A stretch of DNA of 64,000 nt from Ceratotherium simum simum (GCF_000283155.1 NW_004454195.1:3522221-3586220); one strand, 5' to 3'; shown: positions 35,130-47,608, numbered from the stretch's first letter. Made by a program: numbers and translations. The notes: generated by a model from the sequence alone, not told the origin.

Positions 35130-35612
35130 TCATGCCTTCTGGTATTCATACCTTTGTGTAGTGCCTTCTCCTTAAATCTGGGCTGGGCCTGAAACTTGCT
35201 TTAACGAATAGAATACTGTGGAATCGATGTTGTCCCAATTTCAGGCCTAGCAGTTTCTACTTTTGCATTTCTGGGAGCCCCAGTTTCCATGAAAGAAGTA
35301 TGACTACCCTACTAGAGAGACTATGTAGTGAGACCATGTGGAAAAAATAGATAGAGGAGCAGAACCCCTGAGACTACTGGAGGAGAACTGATAAACCCAC
35401 CTGGAAGAGAAAAGGGAAGTCCCAGACATATGACCCCAGGTGAGCCATTTTGAGCCACACACGTACGTGAGGTATGTGAGTGAAAAATCCATTTGCATAC
35501 TGCAACTCCAACATACCATTCCCCCATGCCATCATGAGAAATGATAAAAGAGTGGTTGTTTAAACCATTAAGTTTTAGAGTAGTTTGTTCATAGCAGTTC
35601 ATAACCAAAATA
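35130..35612 (+). mobile_element. MaLR-type solo LTR (old)
   Basis: The element shows MLT/MST-class LTR features: 'GGGCTGGGCCTGAAACTTGC', 'TTCTGGGAGCCCCAGTTTCC', 'GTATGACTACCCTACTAGAG', 'GTGGTTGTTTAAACCATTAA' and the closing 'GAGTAGTTTGTTCATAGCAG'. These are the expected U3-to-U5 landmarks of nonautonomous ERVL-MaLR LTRs. I see no internal region attached. Frames at 35304-35608 (-) are antisense noise. Confidence 0.78.
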
Positions 35613-37284
35613 TATCTATTGCCTTGACTGCTTTTGCATTTAAAAACATTAAATAGAAGTTATTTCTCACAACTAATAACACACAGGGCCCTCTCCAACT
35701 ATGACACTCTGTCCTTTTCTCACATTCCCAGCTCCTACTTGGTCTCCTAGATTGAAAATCACTAAGAGACAATTTAGTGTAAACTGAGGGGAAAGAACTC
35801 TTTAGTGGTTTCGGGTCTCAAAAAAAAGATGAGCTCATGTGATTGTCTGGAGGAGCTTGCTGTTTTCTTCCCTAATAAAGATACTTTTTCATGTTTCTTC
35901 TCTTATTGTTGACTTCTAGGTAAAGGAGAACAATGTACTGATCCTGAAAATCTCTACTGAGATTGAGAGGAAGAAAGATAGACTTGAACTCAGCAGAACA
36001 CATCCCTATCTGGAAAGCAGAATTTTCCTGGATTCCTTTGCTCTTCCTGGGTTTAGAGTGAGCACCCAAGTGATAGTACATTTAGTCATTTCATCTATTC
36101 ATTCATTGATAATTAAACAAATTTGCAAAGAACTCTACAATATGTCAGAAATATTATTTTCTCGTCTGCTTCTTTTTTTTAAAACTTTTTAGTAACTAGT
36201 AGACTTAAAGTGATAAAGTTCAAGAATAATCTACTTCTCCTCGATCTTTTGAAGCCAACTAGATTTAAAAAAATCCATCAGACTTGGGACATTATTCTCT
36301 ATTTTTTGTGTTTATTTCAATATTTAGTGCAGAGCTATTCAGAAAGAAAAAGCATAAAAAATTGATGGATGGATGGATGGATGGATACACAAGTGAACTC
36401 ACAAATGAATGAATGAATAAAGGAATGAATGAAAGATGCTGAACTAAGTAGAGCATAGGAGTTTAGGAGAGTTTTAATGCTACAAATATATCTCATATTG
36501 AATATTTACTCAGGTTTATCATTAGAAGATAAAATAGAGCCATATTTGGAAGGCAAGGAGAATGTTAACTTAGTCCTGGAATTTTCCAAAGGTCAAGAAT
36601 TTCTCTTGCTCCTTTGAACCACTTACAATTGCTCAAAAATAAAATCCTGCATTGGGGTAGAATTTAGTCCCCCCAAATAAAACAATAACGATTCAACCAC
36701 TTGCTCTTAAAAAAGAACTGGAAGTTTAATAGACTTAAATTAAAGTAAGAAGAATAAAATAAATTCCCAATTGTATGGGACTGGAGATGGTTGGACAGAT
36801 ACCAGAAGTACTTCTACCTTGTAAGTACTGCAGAGTCACTCTTGGGTGCCATTCATGCATTCTTTGAGTCTGGGAAAGTAAGCAAAGAGAACTCAGAGGC
36901 TGAGAAGTTTGTCAACTCCATCCCTACCTGACAGATTCCAGCTCTTCTCAGTAGGTTCCATTTTACTGGTTTCTGTGAGGACAAGATTTTGATGTCAAAT
37001 ATTAGACACAGTACATAGAAGCAGAAAAAATTTAATTAATGACTATAGATGTGTCCACTAATTGTTACAGAAGCAATGAATAAAAAGCAGAAGAGGGGGA
37101 AAAAATGAATGTATAAAGAAAATTGGCAGTATTATCTAGAAATAACCTCCTAAATCTGCAAAAGATAATAGGAATCATAGGAGGCAAGATTATCTGCAAT
37201 ATAGATGGAAAAGGGGAAAGGAATGGGTGGTGGTTTTTAGGATGGACCCTAATCTGTCTTTGTGCTAGATAGAAAACATTTCAA
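35613..37284. other. Unassigned noncoding DNA
   Basis: AT-rich, containing the (ATGG)n run and adjacent AATG-rich DNA; otherwise not assigned. Confidence 0.45.
36363..36386. repeat. (TGGA)n microsatellite
   Basis: Uninterrupted TGGA/ATGG units, followed at 36404-36435 by AATG-rich imperfect repeats. Confidence 0.95.
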
Positions 37285-39786
37285 ATATTTCTTGCTGCAT
37301 AACAAACCACACTAAAGCTTGGTTGGTTAAAACAAAAATTTATTTGCTCATAATTCTGCAATTTGGGCTGAATTATCTTTGACATGGTGTCAATTGGGAT
37401 GGCTCTGCTGGGGCTAGAGGATCTACTTCCATTATGGGTCACGCACTTGTCTGACAAGTTAATGCCAATTGTCAGCTACAAAGTCAGGGACTGTCAGCAA
37501 GGGCCTTGGTTCTTCTTCAGACGGCCTTTTCTCGCCGTTAGGCTTATCTGTCCTCTGGCCTTCAATAATTCAAGTCCTTTCCACGTGCAGATATATTTAC
37601 TCCATCCTACAACCCATAACACCTCATTCATTATAGTATAGTCTTAGGCTTGAATTCCAGATTCTCATCACCTAAATCAGATCCAGGTGCAGATAAGATT
37701 CATGAAGCATGGCTCCTCTTGATCTGAAGATCTGTGCAAAAATGAGACAAGTTTTCTGTCCCTCATATCCCCAACAAACAATTGTAAACCAAGAATAGGA
37801 AAATCATAATAGACACTCTCATTCAAAAACAGGAAATATGGGAGGTACATAGTAACCATTGGTCCAAAGAAATTCTGAAATCTATTAACGGTAAACATAA
37901 ATAGTTCCTTAATTAGGGTCTGGAATTATTTCCCCATGACTATTGGCTCCACTGTCTGATCTCTCTTTCCTTTTCTATAATAAATGACCCATATATGTAG
38001 ATGAGTAGCTTTCTTAACCTACTTCCTGCCAATAGAAAGCTGAGGTTCCAAAGACCTCTGTTAATTTTGAACTGTCTGTCCCTTTTAATCCAAATTATCA
38101 GTGCTTCTGTTAATAACGTTATCTTAAAAGCTTTGTAGATTTCCAATGGATCTTATTGGAGTTCATCCTATTACTATAAAATAGATAAAAGTCACAAAAA
38201 CGAATCTCTTCAAAATAGACTCCTCTCTAATTTCAGCTATGGGACAATGTCTTATGATTCTTAGAAGTCCCTTCTCTAGCAGAGGAGCTCTATGTGGTAC
38301 ACCATTATGATTCTCAGAAACCTTATTGTCTAGCAGAGAGGGTCTAGGAAACATCACCTTAAATCTTTGGAAGGAATTAACAAAGGGTCTTAAGACCTGA
38401 CCCTAACTCAGATGCCACATTTTCCTGGCAGCAATCTGATTTGATCTTTGCCCTCAACCATTTTATTATTTTGAGAATTACTTGAGAGCTGAAAAAGTTG
38501 AGAACGAGTAACAGCTTTATATATGACTGAAACAAATCTTGGCTTATCTTTTTTTAATTTTGCTTGCAAACTAAAATTTCCTTCTTAATGTATCTCATTC
38601 CTCCTATCTTTATCAGAGAAAGTAAATTTGCACATTCAAGACTCTGCCTGGAAATCTCCATAACCAGATACACAACTTGATTAAGTATCCTTTTTATCAT
38701 CTACTTTACTGTAGATGGAAATCTCACTCATTTTTCTGCCAATCCCATTTTCTCCAGCCACCAATGCAATTTCATCCCTATTTTCCCAGCCTATGGGAAA
38801 AGTCTCCTTGAGGCCCTTCAGACTTCTGCCTATCACCTAATCCCAAAACCAGTAAATGTCACATGATTCAGCTTTTTGTTACAGCGACACTCCACTGGCA
38901 GGTTCCAATTTTTGTTTTCATTTTCTATTGCTGCCTAAAAAATCACCCAAAACTTAACAACAGCTTATTATTTCTCACGATCACCAGTTGACTTGGCTGT
39001 TTTTCTGCTTTACCCAGTGTTGACTGATGGCTAGCAGTTTAAAATGCCCTCACTCATAAGACAAGTTGGTGCTAGCTGGCTGTTGGGAGCCCGGCTGAGG
39101 CTGTCTGCCTGGGACCTTAGGTCTCACTACTGGCTAGGTTCCTCAGTTCTCTTCCATGTTAACTCTCCATGTGCTTATCTTGAACTTTCCCAAACATGAA
39201 GTTCTCAGGGTAATTAGACTTCTTATATAGAGGCTGGTTAGGTCTCACTGCTGGCTAGGTTCCTCAGTTCTCTTCCATGTTAACTCTCCATGTGCTTATC
39301 TTGAACTTTCCCAAACATGAAGTTCTCAGGGTAATTAGACTTCTTATATAGAGGCTGGTTAGGTCTCACTGCTGGCTAGGTTCCTCAGTTCTCTTCCATG
39401 TTAACTCTCCATGTGCTTATCTTGAACTTTCCCAAACATGAAGTTCTCAGGGTAATTAGACTTCTTATATAGAGGCTGGTTATGTCTCACTGCTGGCTAG
39501 GTTCCTCAGTTCTCTTCCATGTTAGATCTCCACATGCTTACATTGAACTTTCTCAAACATGAAGGTCTCAGGGTAATTAGGCTTCTTATATAGAGGCTGG
39601 TTTCCAAGATCACAAAGTAAAAGCTGCCACGCTATCTTAAGGCTCAGGTCCAGAACTGGCACAGCATCATTTCTGCCTCATTCTATTGTTTAAAACAAGT
39701 CACAAGCCCAGCCCACATTCATGCAAGGGAATTGATACCGGGAAACGTGATTCACTAGGGGCCAAATAAGTTACTAGTCTATCACA
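37285..39786 (-). mobile_element. MaLR-type endogenous retroviral element, apparent LTR-internal-LTR
   Basis: Read on the minus strand, the 39786-38918 segment starts TGTGATAGAC and ends with 'GGCAGCAATAG', as MaLR LTRs do. It is followed by a TTGGAACCTGCCAGTGGAG junction, similar to the start of MaLR internal sequence. About 1.25 kb of internal-like DNA follows. The 37660-37285 segment again reads as the 3' half of such an LTR ('GTTTGTTATGCAGCAAG'). No coding frame survives; MaLRs are nonautonomous relatives of ERV-L. The two LTRs are unequal and diverged, so two separate insertions remain possible. The first LTR is enlarged by the minisatellite described below. Confidence 0.65.
39120..39603. 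repeat. 121-bp minisatellite, four contiguous units
   Basis: Units start at 39120, 39241, 39362 and 39483, an exact 121-base period with no spacers. Units 2 and 3 are identical; unit 1 differs from them at one base (ACTACTGG against ACTGCTGG). Unit 4 carries about ten substitutions, for example GTTAGATCTCCACATG in place of GTTAACTCTCCATGTG. The array lies wholly inside the LTR at 38918-39786. Without three units that LTR would be about 506 bases, a normal MaLR size. Confidence 0.97.
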
Positions 39787-39823
39787 ACAAAATTCAGTTA
39801 TCTTTGTTATAAGGGAACTATAG

Positions 39824-40014
39824 GATTGTGGTTTTTAAAGCATGGTCCCCAGACCAGCAGCATCAGCATAACTGGGAAGCTTTTTCCAAACACAAATTCT
39901 TGGGCTGCACCTCAGACCTACTGAACCAGAAATTCTGGGGACAGGCCCACAAATCTAGGTTTATCAAGCCTTCCGGGTGATACTGATGCAGACAAAAGTT
40001 TGAGAATTCCAGTG
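39824..40014 (+). mobile_element. MER5-type hAT-Charlie MITE
   Basis: 'GACCAGCAGCATCAGCATAA', 'CAGACCTACTGAACCAGAAA', 'TTATCAAGCCTTCCGGGTGA' and the end 'TTTGAGAATTCCAGTG'. Nearly full length, inserted only about 40 bases from the LTR end. Confidence 0.9.
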
Positions 40015-40231
40015 CAAAGGAAGCATATTAAATTGGATTTGTGTCATATGTAGAAAATGACAAAGCATAAACAACTACTTAACGCAATATGAATTCATTA
40101 ACCCGTATTTTTAATATAATATTGGTTATGACAAGATCAGTTTTGCTACCAGTGTTCTATAACTATTAGTACAAACCATCCTCTACAATACGAAAATGAG
40201 TGAGAATTAATTAACAATTATCTTTGCCTCT

Positions 40232-40267
<36 letters not shown>

Positions 40268-40999
40268 CCCGTGTCCTATTGCTTTTTACTCTTTTGTTGT
40301 TACTGCTGTTGGGATTTTGGGGTTTTTTTAAATAATATTTTACATTTGAATGAGAAATATTTTTGTCATCAATAGTCGTTTATTCCCAGGGATGTGAGCA
40401 AGGAGGTGGGCACAGTAAAGAGAGAAGCTAGTATACATGATAAATATCACCAGAGCCATGAATAATTTTTATGCAAAGTTATTTTTGAAAACAACATGGA
40501 AATGTAAATTTAAAATAAAGATACTGAGTCAGTGGAGAATTAGCATCTCGTCCAAGGATTTTCAGTAGAGAAAAGATTCTACTTACATATTGATTGTTCT
40601 CTGTTTAGTCCACTGAGATTAAGTATGGGTTATAACTTCAGGCTACTCCATAATCTTCCAAAGTATTCAGGTGTTTGCAAAATTAACCTCTCAAAATATT
40701 GCAACTGAAAATGGCCTACTGAACTCCATTAATTGATTAAATTCTACATGCCATTAGAGCGGCTCGTTTGATTGCCAATAAAAATGAATCACGGGAAGTG
40801 GTTTGTTGGGGATGAGAAGGCAAAAACAGAAAGGATTCAAATATCTTATTGGAACCATAAGAAACTTGCAGTGCTGATCTCTGTGAAAAAGTTCTAAGAT
40901 CAAACGATATTTGTAGCCTTAGATACTTGATTAGGCTACTAATGAGAGCAGTTGTGGTAATAACAGCCTTAAGCACATTTTATTTTATTTTATTTATTT
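40015..40999. other. Unassigned noncoding DNA with a CA microsatellite
   Basis: Besides the CA repeat, no family or exon is recognised. Confidence 0.45.
40234..40265. repeat. (AC)16 microsatellite
   Basis: Thirty-two bases of uninterrupted AC dinucleotides; likely polymorphic in length. Confidence 0.98.
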
Positions 41000-41195
41000 C
41001 AGCAAATGCTATGGAGCACATCACATGTGCCAAGCACCATTCTGCATCACAGAATCCCCATATCAATCCTGTGCTGTAGGCAGTATTATTATCCACATCT
41101 TCCAAATGGGGAAACAAAGTCAAATAGCAAGGATGGGATTTGAACTCAGATAGACTTGCTGCAGAGTTCCTGCTCGTATCCAGAGTGAAATGGAT
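41000..41195 (-). mobile_element. MIR SINE
   Basis: Reverse MIR order: 'ACATGTGCCAAGCACCATTC', 'GTAGGCAGTATTATTATCCA', 'AATGGGGAAACAAAGTCAAA' and 'GGATGGGATTTGAACTCAG'. Confidence 0.85.
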
Positions 41196-41355
41196 TCTTT
41201 ACACTGATTTTAGATGCTCACTTTGAAAATATTTGGTTATGTACCAATGTGATGAATTTTGAAAAAGTTAAAACAATATTCTTACAGTTTAGCCATCTGA
41301 AATTGAAGTAGGGGCTAGCATTATAGAGTAGATAATAACCTTCTCTGTGCACAGT

Positions 41356-41530
41356 TGCCTAGTTTTAAAAGGTCTTGAACACACTCCATCTCATTTGATT
41401 CACAAAATTCTCAAAAGGTATTTGTTCCACTTTTACCATATGAAAAAACAAAAAATGAAAACGAGGCTTAGAAAGGTTAAGTAACTTCGACAGTTCGTAC
41501 AACTGTTGGTGCCACAGCCAGGACTCTTTG
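41356..41530 (-). mobile_element. MIR SINE
   Basis: 'CTCCATCTCATTTGATTCAC', 'GAGGCTTAGAAAGGTTAAGT' and 'TGCCACAGCCAGGACTCTTT' follow the reverse MIR order. Its tRNA-side end runs straight into the 25-bp tandem repeat. Confidence 0.75.
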
Positions 41531-41598
41531 CCAGTATCCTGATGTTAACTCTTTGCCAGCATCCTGTTGTTAACTCTTTGCCAGTATCCTCATGTTAA
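41524..41598. repeat. 25-bp tandem repeat, three units
   Basis: Units 41524-41548, 41549-41573 and 41574-41598 each begin CTCTTTGCCAG and end GTTAA. They differ at two or fewer positions from their shared sequence. The array appears to grow out of the MIR end. Confidence 0.95.
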
Positions 41599-43445
41599 GT
41601 TCCATACTTTTCCTGAAAACCCCAGAAATTCTCAAAAGTCAAGTAACGATTCACAAAGAAAGAGAAGAAATGGGGATTTTAACCAATTTCCTCAGCCTAA
41701 TATATACATCTAAGCAGCAAAATTCCTGAGAAATATAACCTTTAAAATGAATGAATTTTTATTTTATTTTAAATAAATTTCAAAGTTATACTTCTAATAC
41801 AACTCTCACTCTTGCATTTTGATCTCTTTTTTTGAGTGGTAAAGATGGAGATAAACAGCTGAGAGTAACCCAGATCCTGCTTTATGAGCACACACATGCG
41901 AACATCGAATGCGAAGGAAAGTGATCTTTCCCAAGTATGTCTCAGCAGACAATTGGTTGCTGGTCATAACTATGGTGACATGATATAGTTTTCCTTTCTT
42001 TAGAATACATGAACTGGTACCTCAAGATAGGTAACATTTGGTGTCTTTGCCTCCTGGGTATGTCTATATTTTCAATAAATACTTAAGTTCCATGACCACA
42101 TTCCCACTCTGCCTCCCTTCAACATGCTTTCTAAGCAGCGGCTAAGTGTAAGGAACCTGAGAGCAAAAAGATAGAAGGAAGAGAGGAGTGCACACAAATA
42201 AAAGATTGAATATTTGGAGAGGGCATACAGCAAAAGGAAAAGCAAAAAATCAGCAAGCAATGTGGGTGATAGATACGTAAAAACTGGTGGATGGGGTTGG
42301 AAGAAGGGCAGGGCTTGAGAAGATTCATACTATATGGCTTCAAAGAAGGAGACAGACATAAATCCTTATTCTCCTTTGACTCAATCCGCTGTTTATTGGC
42401 ATGAACCACCATTGTCAGCTTAACTCTTAGCTGAAGCTAAGTGGCGAGTTACCACCATTTGTTGCATGAATCCATGTCTGTAATTTCTGTGACCTGGACA
42501 TTCAGAACAAAACTTTTTTCCATTTTTTCACATTTCATGCATTTCAGTGTTGCGTAGTCACTATGTCAAAACAGTGGGTGCCAATTTTAACAAGTAGAAA
42601 AACAAGAATCATAAAGCCTGCATTGCCCACATCTGCTTCTCTCATTTCCAAACCAGAGGATGGGAGGTAATGAGAACAACTAAACTTAACAACAGTGGAT
42701 CCTGTGTTTGCATAAGTGTCCTGTTTTAACTAAGAGGCAACTGTGCATAATCCCTTCAGAGAATCAGATTGCTGGTTGGCAGGCCTCCAGAGCCAGAACA
42801 CCTGCGCGGTGGAGACGCACGATGCTCTGTGAAGGGTGCCAGCTATGGCCTTTCCACATCACATGCTTAGCATCTGACTAAGGTTGTCAGTTGTTTCTGA
42901 GAGCCAGTTGCTTACAGAAAATAACTACGGCTCTGTTGAGACTCTGTTTCTCTCTTTGCTTTTCTCTCTGAATCTGACTACCCTCTTTCATACTTTGCCC
43001 TATCTTGTATGGCTTTTAGTCGAAAGCCTGAGACATTTACCAATTTATAAATTTTAAATCCAGAAGGCATAATTTATTAATCCCTGAAACATCAGGAGGG
43101 CTGTATGGATAACAGATATTGGATGGCACTACGTGGAGGTCGTTCTGCTGAGACTCAAACATTCCCAAGCATGCTAAGTGTAGTGTCTCTTCTGTGGTTT
43201 CAACCCCTTGTCTTATATGGCAGGGGTCTTTTCTATCATCTTCTCCTAATCTCTTTGCACATGCCTGGCAGAATGAATGAATGACAGAACTAACAAATGA
43301 ACTGACAAAGAATTGAATGCTGATTTATGTAAATGTTACTAGATCTGGACTTTCATTTTGCTTTTATAATTTACCTACGTGGACAACTTCCAGAAAGTAG
43401 CTTATTCTTAAGTACTATCTGTCTTTTTTTTTCTTCCAGGAATTT
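41599..43445. other. Unassigned noncoding DNA
   Basis: About 1.8 kb. 43265-43290 has AATGAATGAATG, perhaps the relic of an L2 tail. Overlapping minus-strand frames at 42072-42412 show no domain. Confidence 0.45.
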
Positions 43446-43573
43446 TTTTCTTCCTTCTTTTTTTCTTCCTTCCATTTTCCTTCCTTTCTTCCCAATCTTT
43501 CTCCTTCTCTCCTCTTTGCTTCCTCCCTCCCTTCCTTTCTTCCCTCCTTCTTTCCTTTCTTTCTTTCCTCTTT
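43446..43573. repeat. Polypyrimidine tract, (TTCC/TTTC)n
   Basis: About 128 bases nearly all C or T on the plus strand, in TTCC, CTTT and CCCT arrangements. The 80- and 61-codon frames across it are low-complexity translations, not genes. Confidence 0.95.
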
Positions 43574-43709
43574 AATGTAGTATAAGAAGACAAACTCTTA
43601 CGTCATGGACCTGATTCTGCCCATGCAAACAGAGTACTCATTTTTTGAAGAACATTGGGCCATTGTATCCTAACTGATGCGTATCTTTTCAAAAAATGTG
43701 CATTTCCTT

Positions 43710-44220
43710 AAAAAAGAAGAAAATTCTGCCATTTGTGACAACATGGATGAAATTGGAGGGCATTATGCTAAGTGAAATAAGCCAAACCAGACAGAGAGAG
43801 ACAAATATTTCATGGTATCACTTATATGTGGAATCTAAAAAAAAGAAAAGAAAGTTGAAATCACAGAAACAGAGAGTAGAATGGTGGGTGCCAGAGGCAG
43901 GGGAGTGGGGGATATGTGGAAAAGATGATAAAAAGGTACATACTTGCAGTTATAAGAATAAAGTCAGAGGATCTAATGTAAAACATGGTGACTATAGTTG
44001 ATAATACTGTATCATATAATTAAAATTTGCTGAGAGAGTAAAACAGAAATGTTCTCACCAAAAAAAGATAAATATGTGAGGTGATGAATGTGTTATTAAC
44101 TCGATTGTGGGAATTCTGTCATAACATGTATATATATATCAAATCATCATGTTGTATACCTTAATTACCTTACAATTTTATTTGTTAGTTATATCTCAAT
44201 AAAACTTAAAAAATAAAAAC
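43710..44220 (+). mobile_element. 5'-truncated L1 LINE 3' end with 18-bp target duplication
   Basis: It starts in the last codons of ORF2 ('FVTTWMKLEGIMLSEISQT' in the frame at 43696-44001). It then runs through the L1 3' UTR ('GAATGGTGGGTGCCAGAGGC', 'GGTGACTATAGTTGATAATA', 'TTGTATACCTTAATTACCTT') to CAATAAAACTTAAAAAAT. Flanking copies AAAAATGTGCATTTCCTT (43692-43709) and AAAAATGTGCATTTTCTT (44221-44238) differ at one base. The insertion is thus complete at about 511 bases and moderately young. Confidence 0.95.
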
Positions 44221-44238
44221 AAAAATGTGCATTTTCTT

Positions 44239-47200
44239 CTTAATGGTAATTTACCTTCTCTTCAATTTATTGAACTTCTGGAAAAAGATGATAATATCAT
44301 GTTGATTCTCTGCTCTGGATCTAAACCAGAATTATAGCCATGAGAGCATCCTGCATAAGTAGTTCTCCAGAGGTTTTAGAATCTTCCAACTATAAATCAG
44401 CCTGAGATAAGAATCCAGACAGAACAATACCCATGAAGATTGCTAAAGCCAGCACCCATCGTTAAACATTAACTGGGTGGTGTTAGCTATCCAATCAGCT
44501 ATGCATTGTATGACAGACTGTATTAAATAAGTATATTCCTTTCTGGAAAATTCTCAATAGGGAAAAAAAAATTGATCAGATCTGACAAATAGCTCAACTG
44601 GCATACATGATGTCAATGTAGTTTCAAGATATTCTTTTAGTTACAGGTGTTGTCAAACTGGAGTTTACATTCAACTCAAAATATTAGTGTTAAATTAATT
44701 AAGAATAAAATTTCTCGGCTTACAAATAAACTTTTAAGCCCATGTAACAATGAAATTATCCCATATTTTTATGCAGAATATAATATTTAGAATAAAAAAC
44801 TAATTGCACTGTTTTTGGCTGACCTTTAGAAGTTGTGACAAAAATTCATGTGACCTACATGTTGTTGCATCATTATTTCCCCTGGATACGTCCATTTCCA
44901 TCACCACCCCTACATGGTAGCTACATTTTCCTTCCAATCACTTCACGGGATTTTATTTATCTTATTCATTATGGTGCCATCCTTAATACTGTAAGAGTCA
45001 GGATGAATCGAAATGAAGAAATGGTGTGGGGAAATGTTTGAGCTTCCTTTTTTGGAAACACTGGGGCAATTTTCCCTGTGAAGACTGAGGTTAGGAAGTT
45101 AAGTAGATTTTGTACTAAAACTCAACTGATTCTGTTAATTTCACAAGAATAATTGAAAAAAGTTACCAGCAGCTTATACCGACATTACCGCCAACTATTT
45201 TCCACTAAGTGGGGGTTTTCAAAGATTGGCTGTGTATGATAGAGTAGCAAAGAAATTCAAATCATAAGAACTGATACTCATAACACTGAGTCAATGTTAT
45301 GAATCTCCTGCTTGTCTTCTCTCTGGTGCCAAGCACGGTTTTATTTTACAGTTTTCAATATGAGATTAATGCTAGGAGACTATTTTTTTAATCTCACCAG
45401 CTTCTACTTAGCATGAAAATCCTTCAAGACACAGGTTCAAAGGACATTTCCTTAGAAACACCAGCTACCAGAGCAATCATAACATATTTAACAATTCAAG
45501 TAGTATTATTTTGATGTTTCAAATGTAGACAGTAAGAAGTAAAATCTTTAACGTCTATGGCATCTTCTATTCTGGAGAAAATTCGGTAAACTTGGTTATC
45601 TGGAACACTAATCAGAATATTTGCTACCCATGAAAACAGCAAGCCAGCCATGGAAATGCCTGTCTTATTAACTGTGAAAACCGAAACACAGAAGGAAAAT
45701 ATAAACTGTTTTAAATATATTCTAGCATGCAGAGAAGTGGAATGCATTTGGAAGGTCAAAACTGGCACATCGCCTTGCTGTTTTCTAGGATGTATTTATG
45801 TAGAACTAACACAGTCCCAAGACGAGGCACAGAAAAGACTGGTGACCTGATATTCTTGTTTGGAGAGCCTGGAAGAGAGAGATTTAAATTCAGTTTTGTT
45901 TTGTTTTGTATTCCTAGGTGCTAAGTCAATATCTTTTTTTAAAAATATATATTTTCTCCAAAAACATAGGCAAAAGGGCCTCAAATAAACTTCCTCACTA
46001 TAGAAGTGTGTAAAATTTTCCACCCTCGAAGCTACAGCATGTATATTTCTTAAAAAGATAAAAAAAATGTTAGCAAACCACAAACACATGTGCACACACT
46101 GGGAAAATTGGATTGCTTTTCTCAATTGAATGAATAGATGCATTGATTGACTTCAGAGTCTCTACTTGAATATAAATGTACAAGAAGTGATCATTTTTAT
46201 TAAAAACAAACAAACAGAACCCACAGAAATGAGAGTGGGTTGAATCTAGGACCACTAGCCAGGTCAGGGCCTGCTGCTGCTGTCTACCTGAATTAGGGTA
46301 ACTCATTTTCTCCATCTGTCTTTAAGACCTAAACTCCGTGATGTAGTCCCACCCGTTGACTGACATAGCTATCTTTCCGGTGGGAGTTATTCCACCCTTT
46401 TAATCAGAATAGTAATATTTGAGGTTTTGATATTTTATCACAATTCTTCATAAACATAAGGATGTGAAAAGGATGTTGGCTCAGTGCAATCTTTTTGGTT
46501 TTACATGTGGGTATCCATTGATAACAAATCATCCAGCAAAGATGACTCCAGACCTTTGAATTCCCATAGTCCTCTATGATCGGCAACTTGAAGAGTGAAC
46601 TGCTACACACTTGCGTAATCATTTAAGAGTCCCATTTTGTCCATGCTCTGTCTTTTTAAATATTTTTAAAGCTTCTTAATGACAGAAACTTAAATTCCTC
46701 TGTGAACTTCAGGGAATTTGTGTTGTGGATGTATTTGGCAACTTCCCATCTTCCCTTTCCGTGGGCATTCACTTGTCAGAATTTCTTTTCCCTCTTCCCC
46801 CCTTCATCATAGTTAGGCAATCTGAGACTCCATCCCACCATGTTTAATCCTACCTGCCATGGACAAATATTTGTTAAAATAATTTATGCAAAAGTCCTAG
46901 TGGGTGTAAGCGTTTCCCTCCAAAATTACATTTTCAAGGCGCTTAGAGCTCCCCAAGCTGAAAATGAAGAAGTGATGCTATAATGATAGAACAGCACAGC
47001 AAACACAAGTCGGGAGAAGAAAATATTCTGAAAAAGAGCTCCCAGAAACCTAAAACCTAAAAGCATTGCACAATTAAATCTAAATTAGGCAGGTAGCATT
47101 GTCCGAGTTATGTTACAGAAGTCAGTTTCAGTGTGTTCGGGGTACTGTAAAGGGGGAAAGTGCCAAGTGGGCAGTTAGAATCCAGAGCAAAATTTGGCAA

Positions 47201-47530
47201 GATGTATGTTCAGAGAATCAGATTATGCATTATCTAATTCTAGAAATTTGACTTGCTTTAGGCGACATGGCTGGTGTGTGCTGGACCCAGCTGGATTCTA
47301 GGTCTGCTAATGCCAATTCAGAACTTGTTCTTCAAGATTCTATTTCTTGAGGCTAGTTTTCTATCATGTAGGAGACACTAATACATATTTGTTGACTAAC
47401 GAATTATTTTCACTATCACTACTTTTGTTCTCCACGTTGTTCCAGATATGTGAATTTCTCTACACTGAGGAATATCCTAAATCATATAATATTAGAACAG
47501 ACCAGTCTGTCTCAGTGATTGTTTAGAGAG
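44239..47530. other. Unassigned noncoding DNA
   Basis: About 3.3 kb without a confidently recognised transposon. Several 65-115 codon frames overlap on both strands around 45496-46315, but none shows a domain and they contradict one another. The part 46900-47320 looks unique and might be conserved. Confidence 0.4.
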
Positions 47531-47531
47531 G

Positions 47532-47608
47532 AATAGATAGATAACAGATAGATAGATAGACAGACAGACAGATAGATAGATGATATGATAGATATACATA
47601 GACAGACT
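47532..47608. repeat. (GATA)n/(GACA)n microsatellite
   Basis: TAGA/GATA units with an internal CAGACAGACAGA block; compound and interrupted. Confidence 0.93.

Noticed and set aside
39120..39603. CRISPR-like array
   Set aside because: The units are 121 bases long and directly contiguous, with no unique spacers, and lie in a mammalian LTR.
45496..46315. Cluster of overlapping 65-115 codon frames
   Set aside because: They conflict in strand and phase; none contains a motif that I recognise and no splice signals organise them.
47380..47410. L2 tail 'ATATTTGTTGACTAACGAAT'
   Set aside because: It looks like the L2 3' terminus but nothing upstream supports it.
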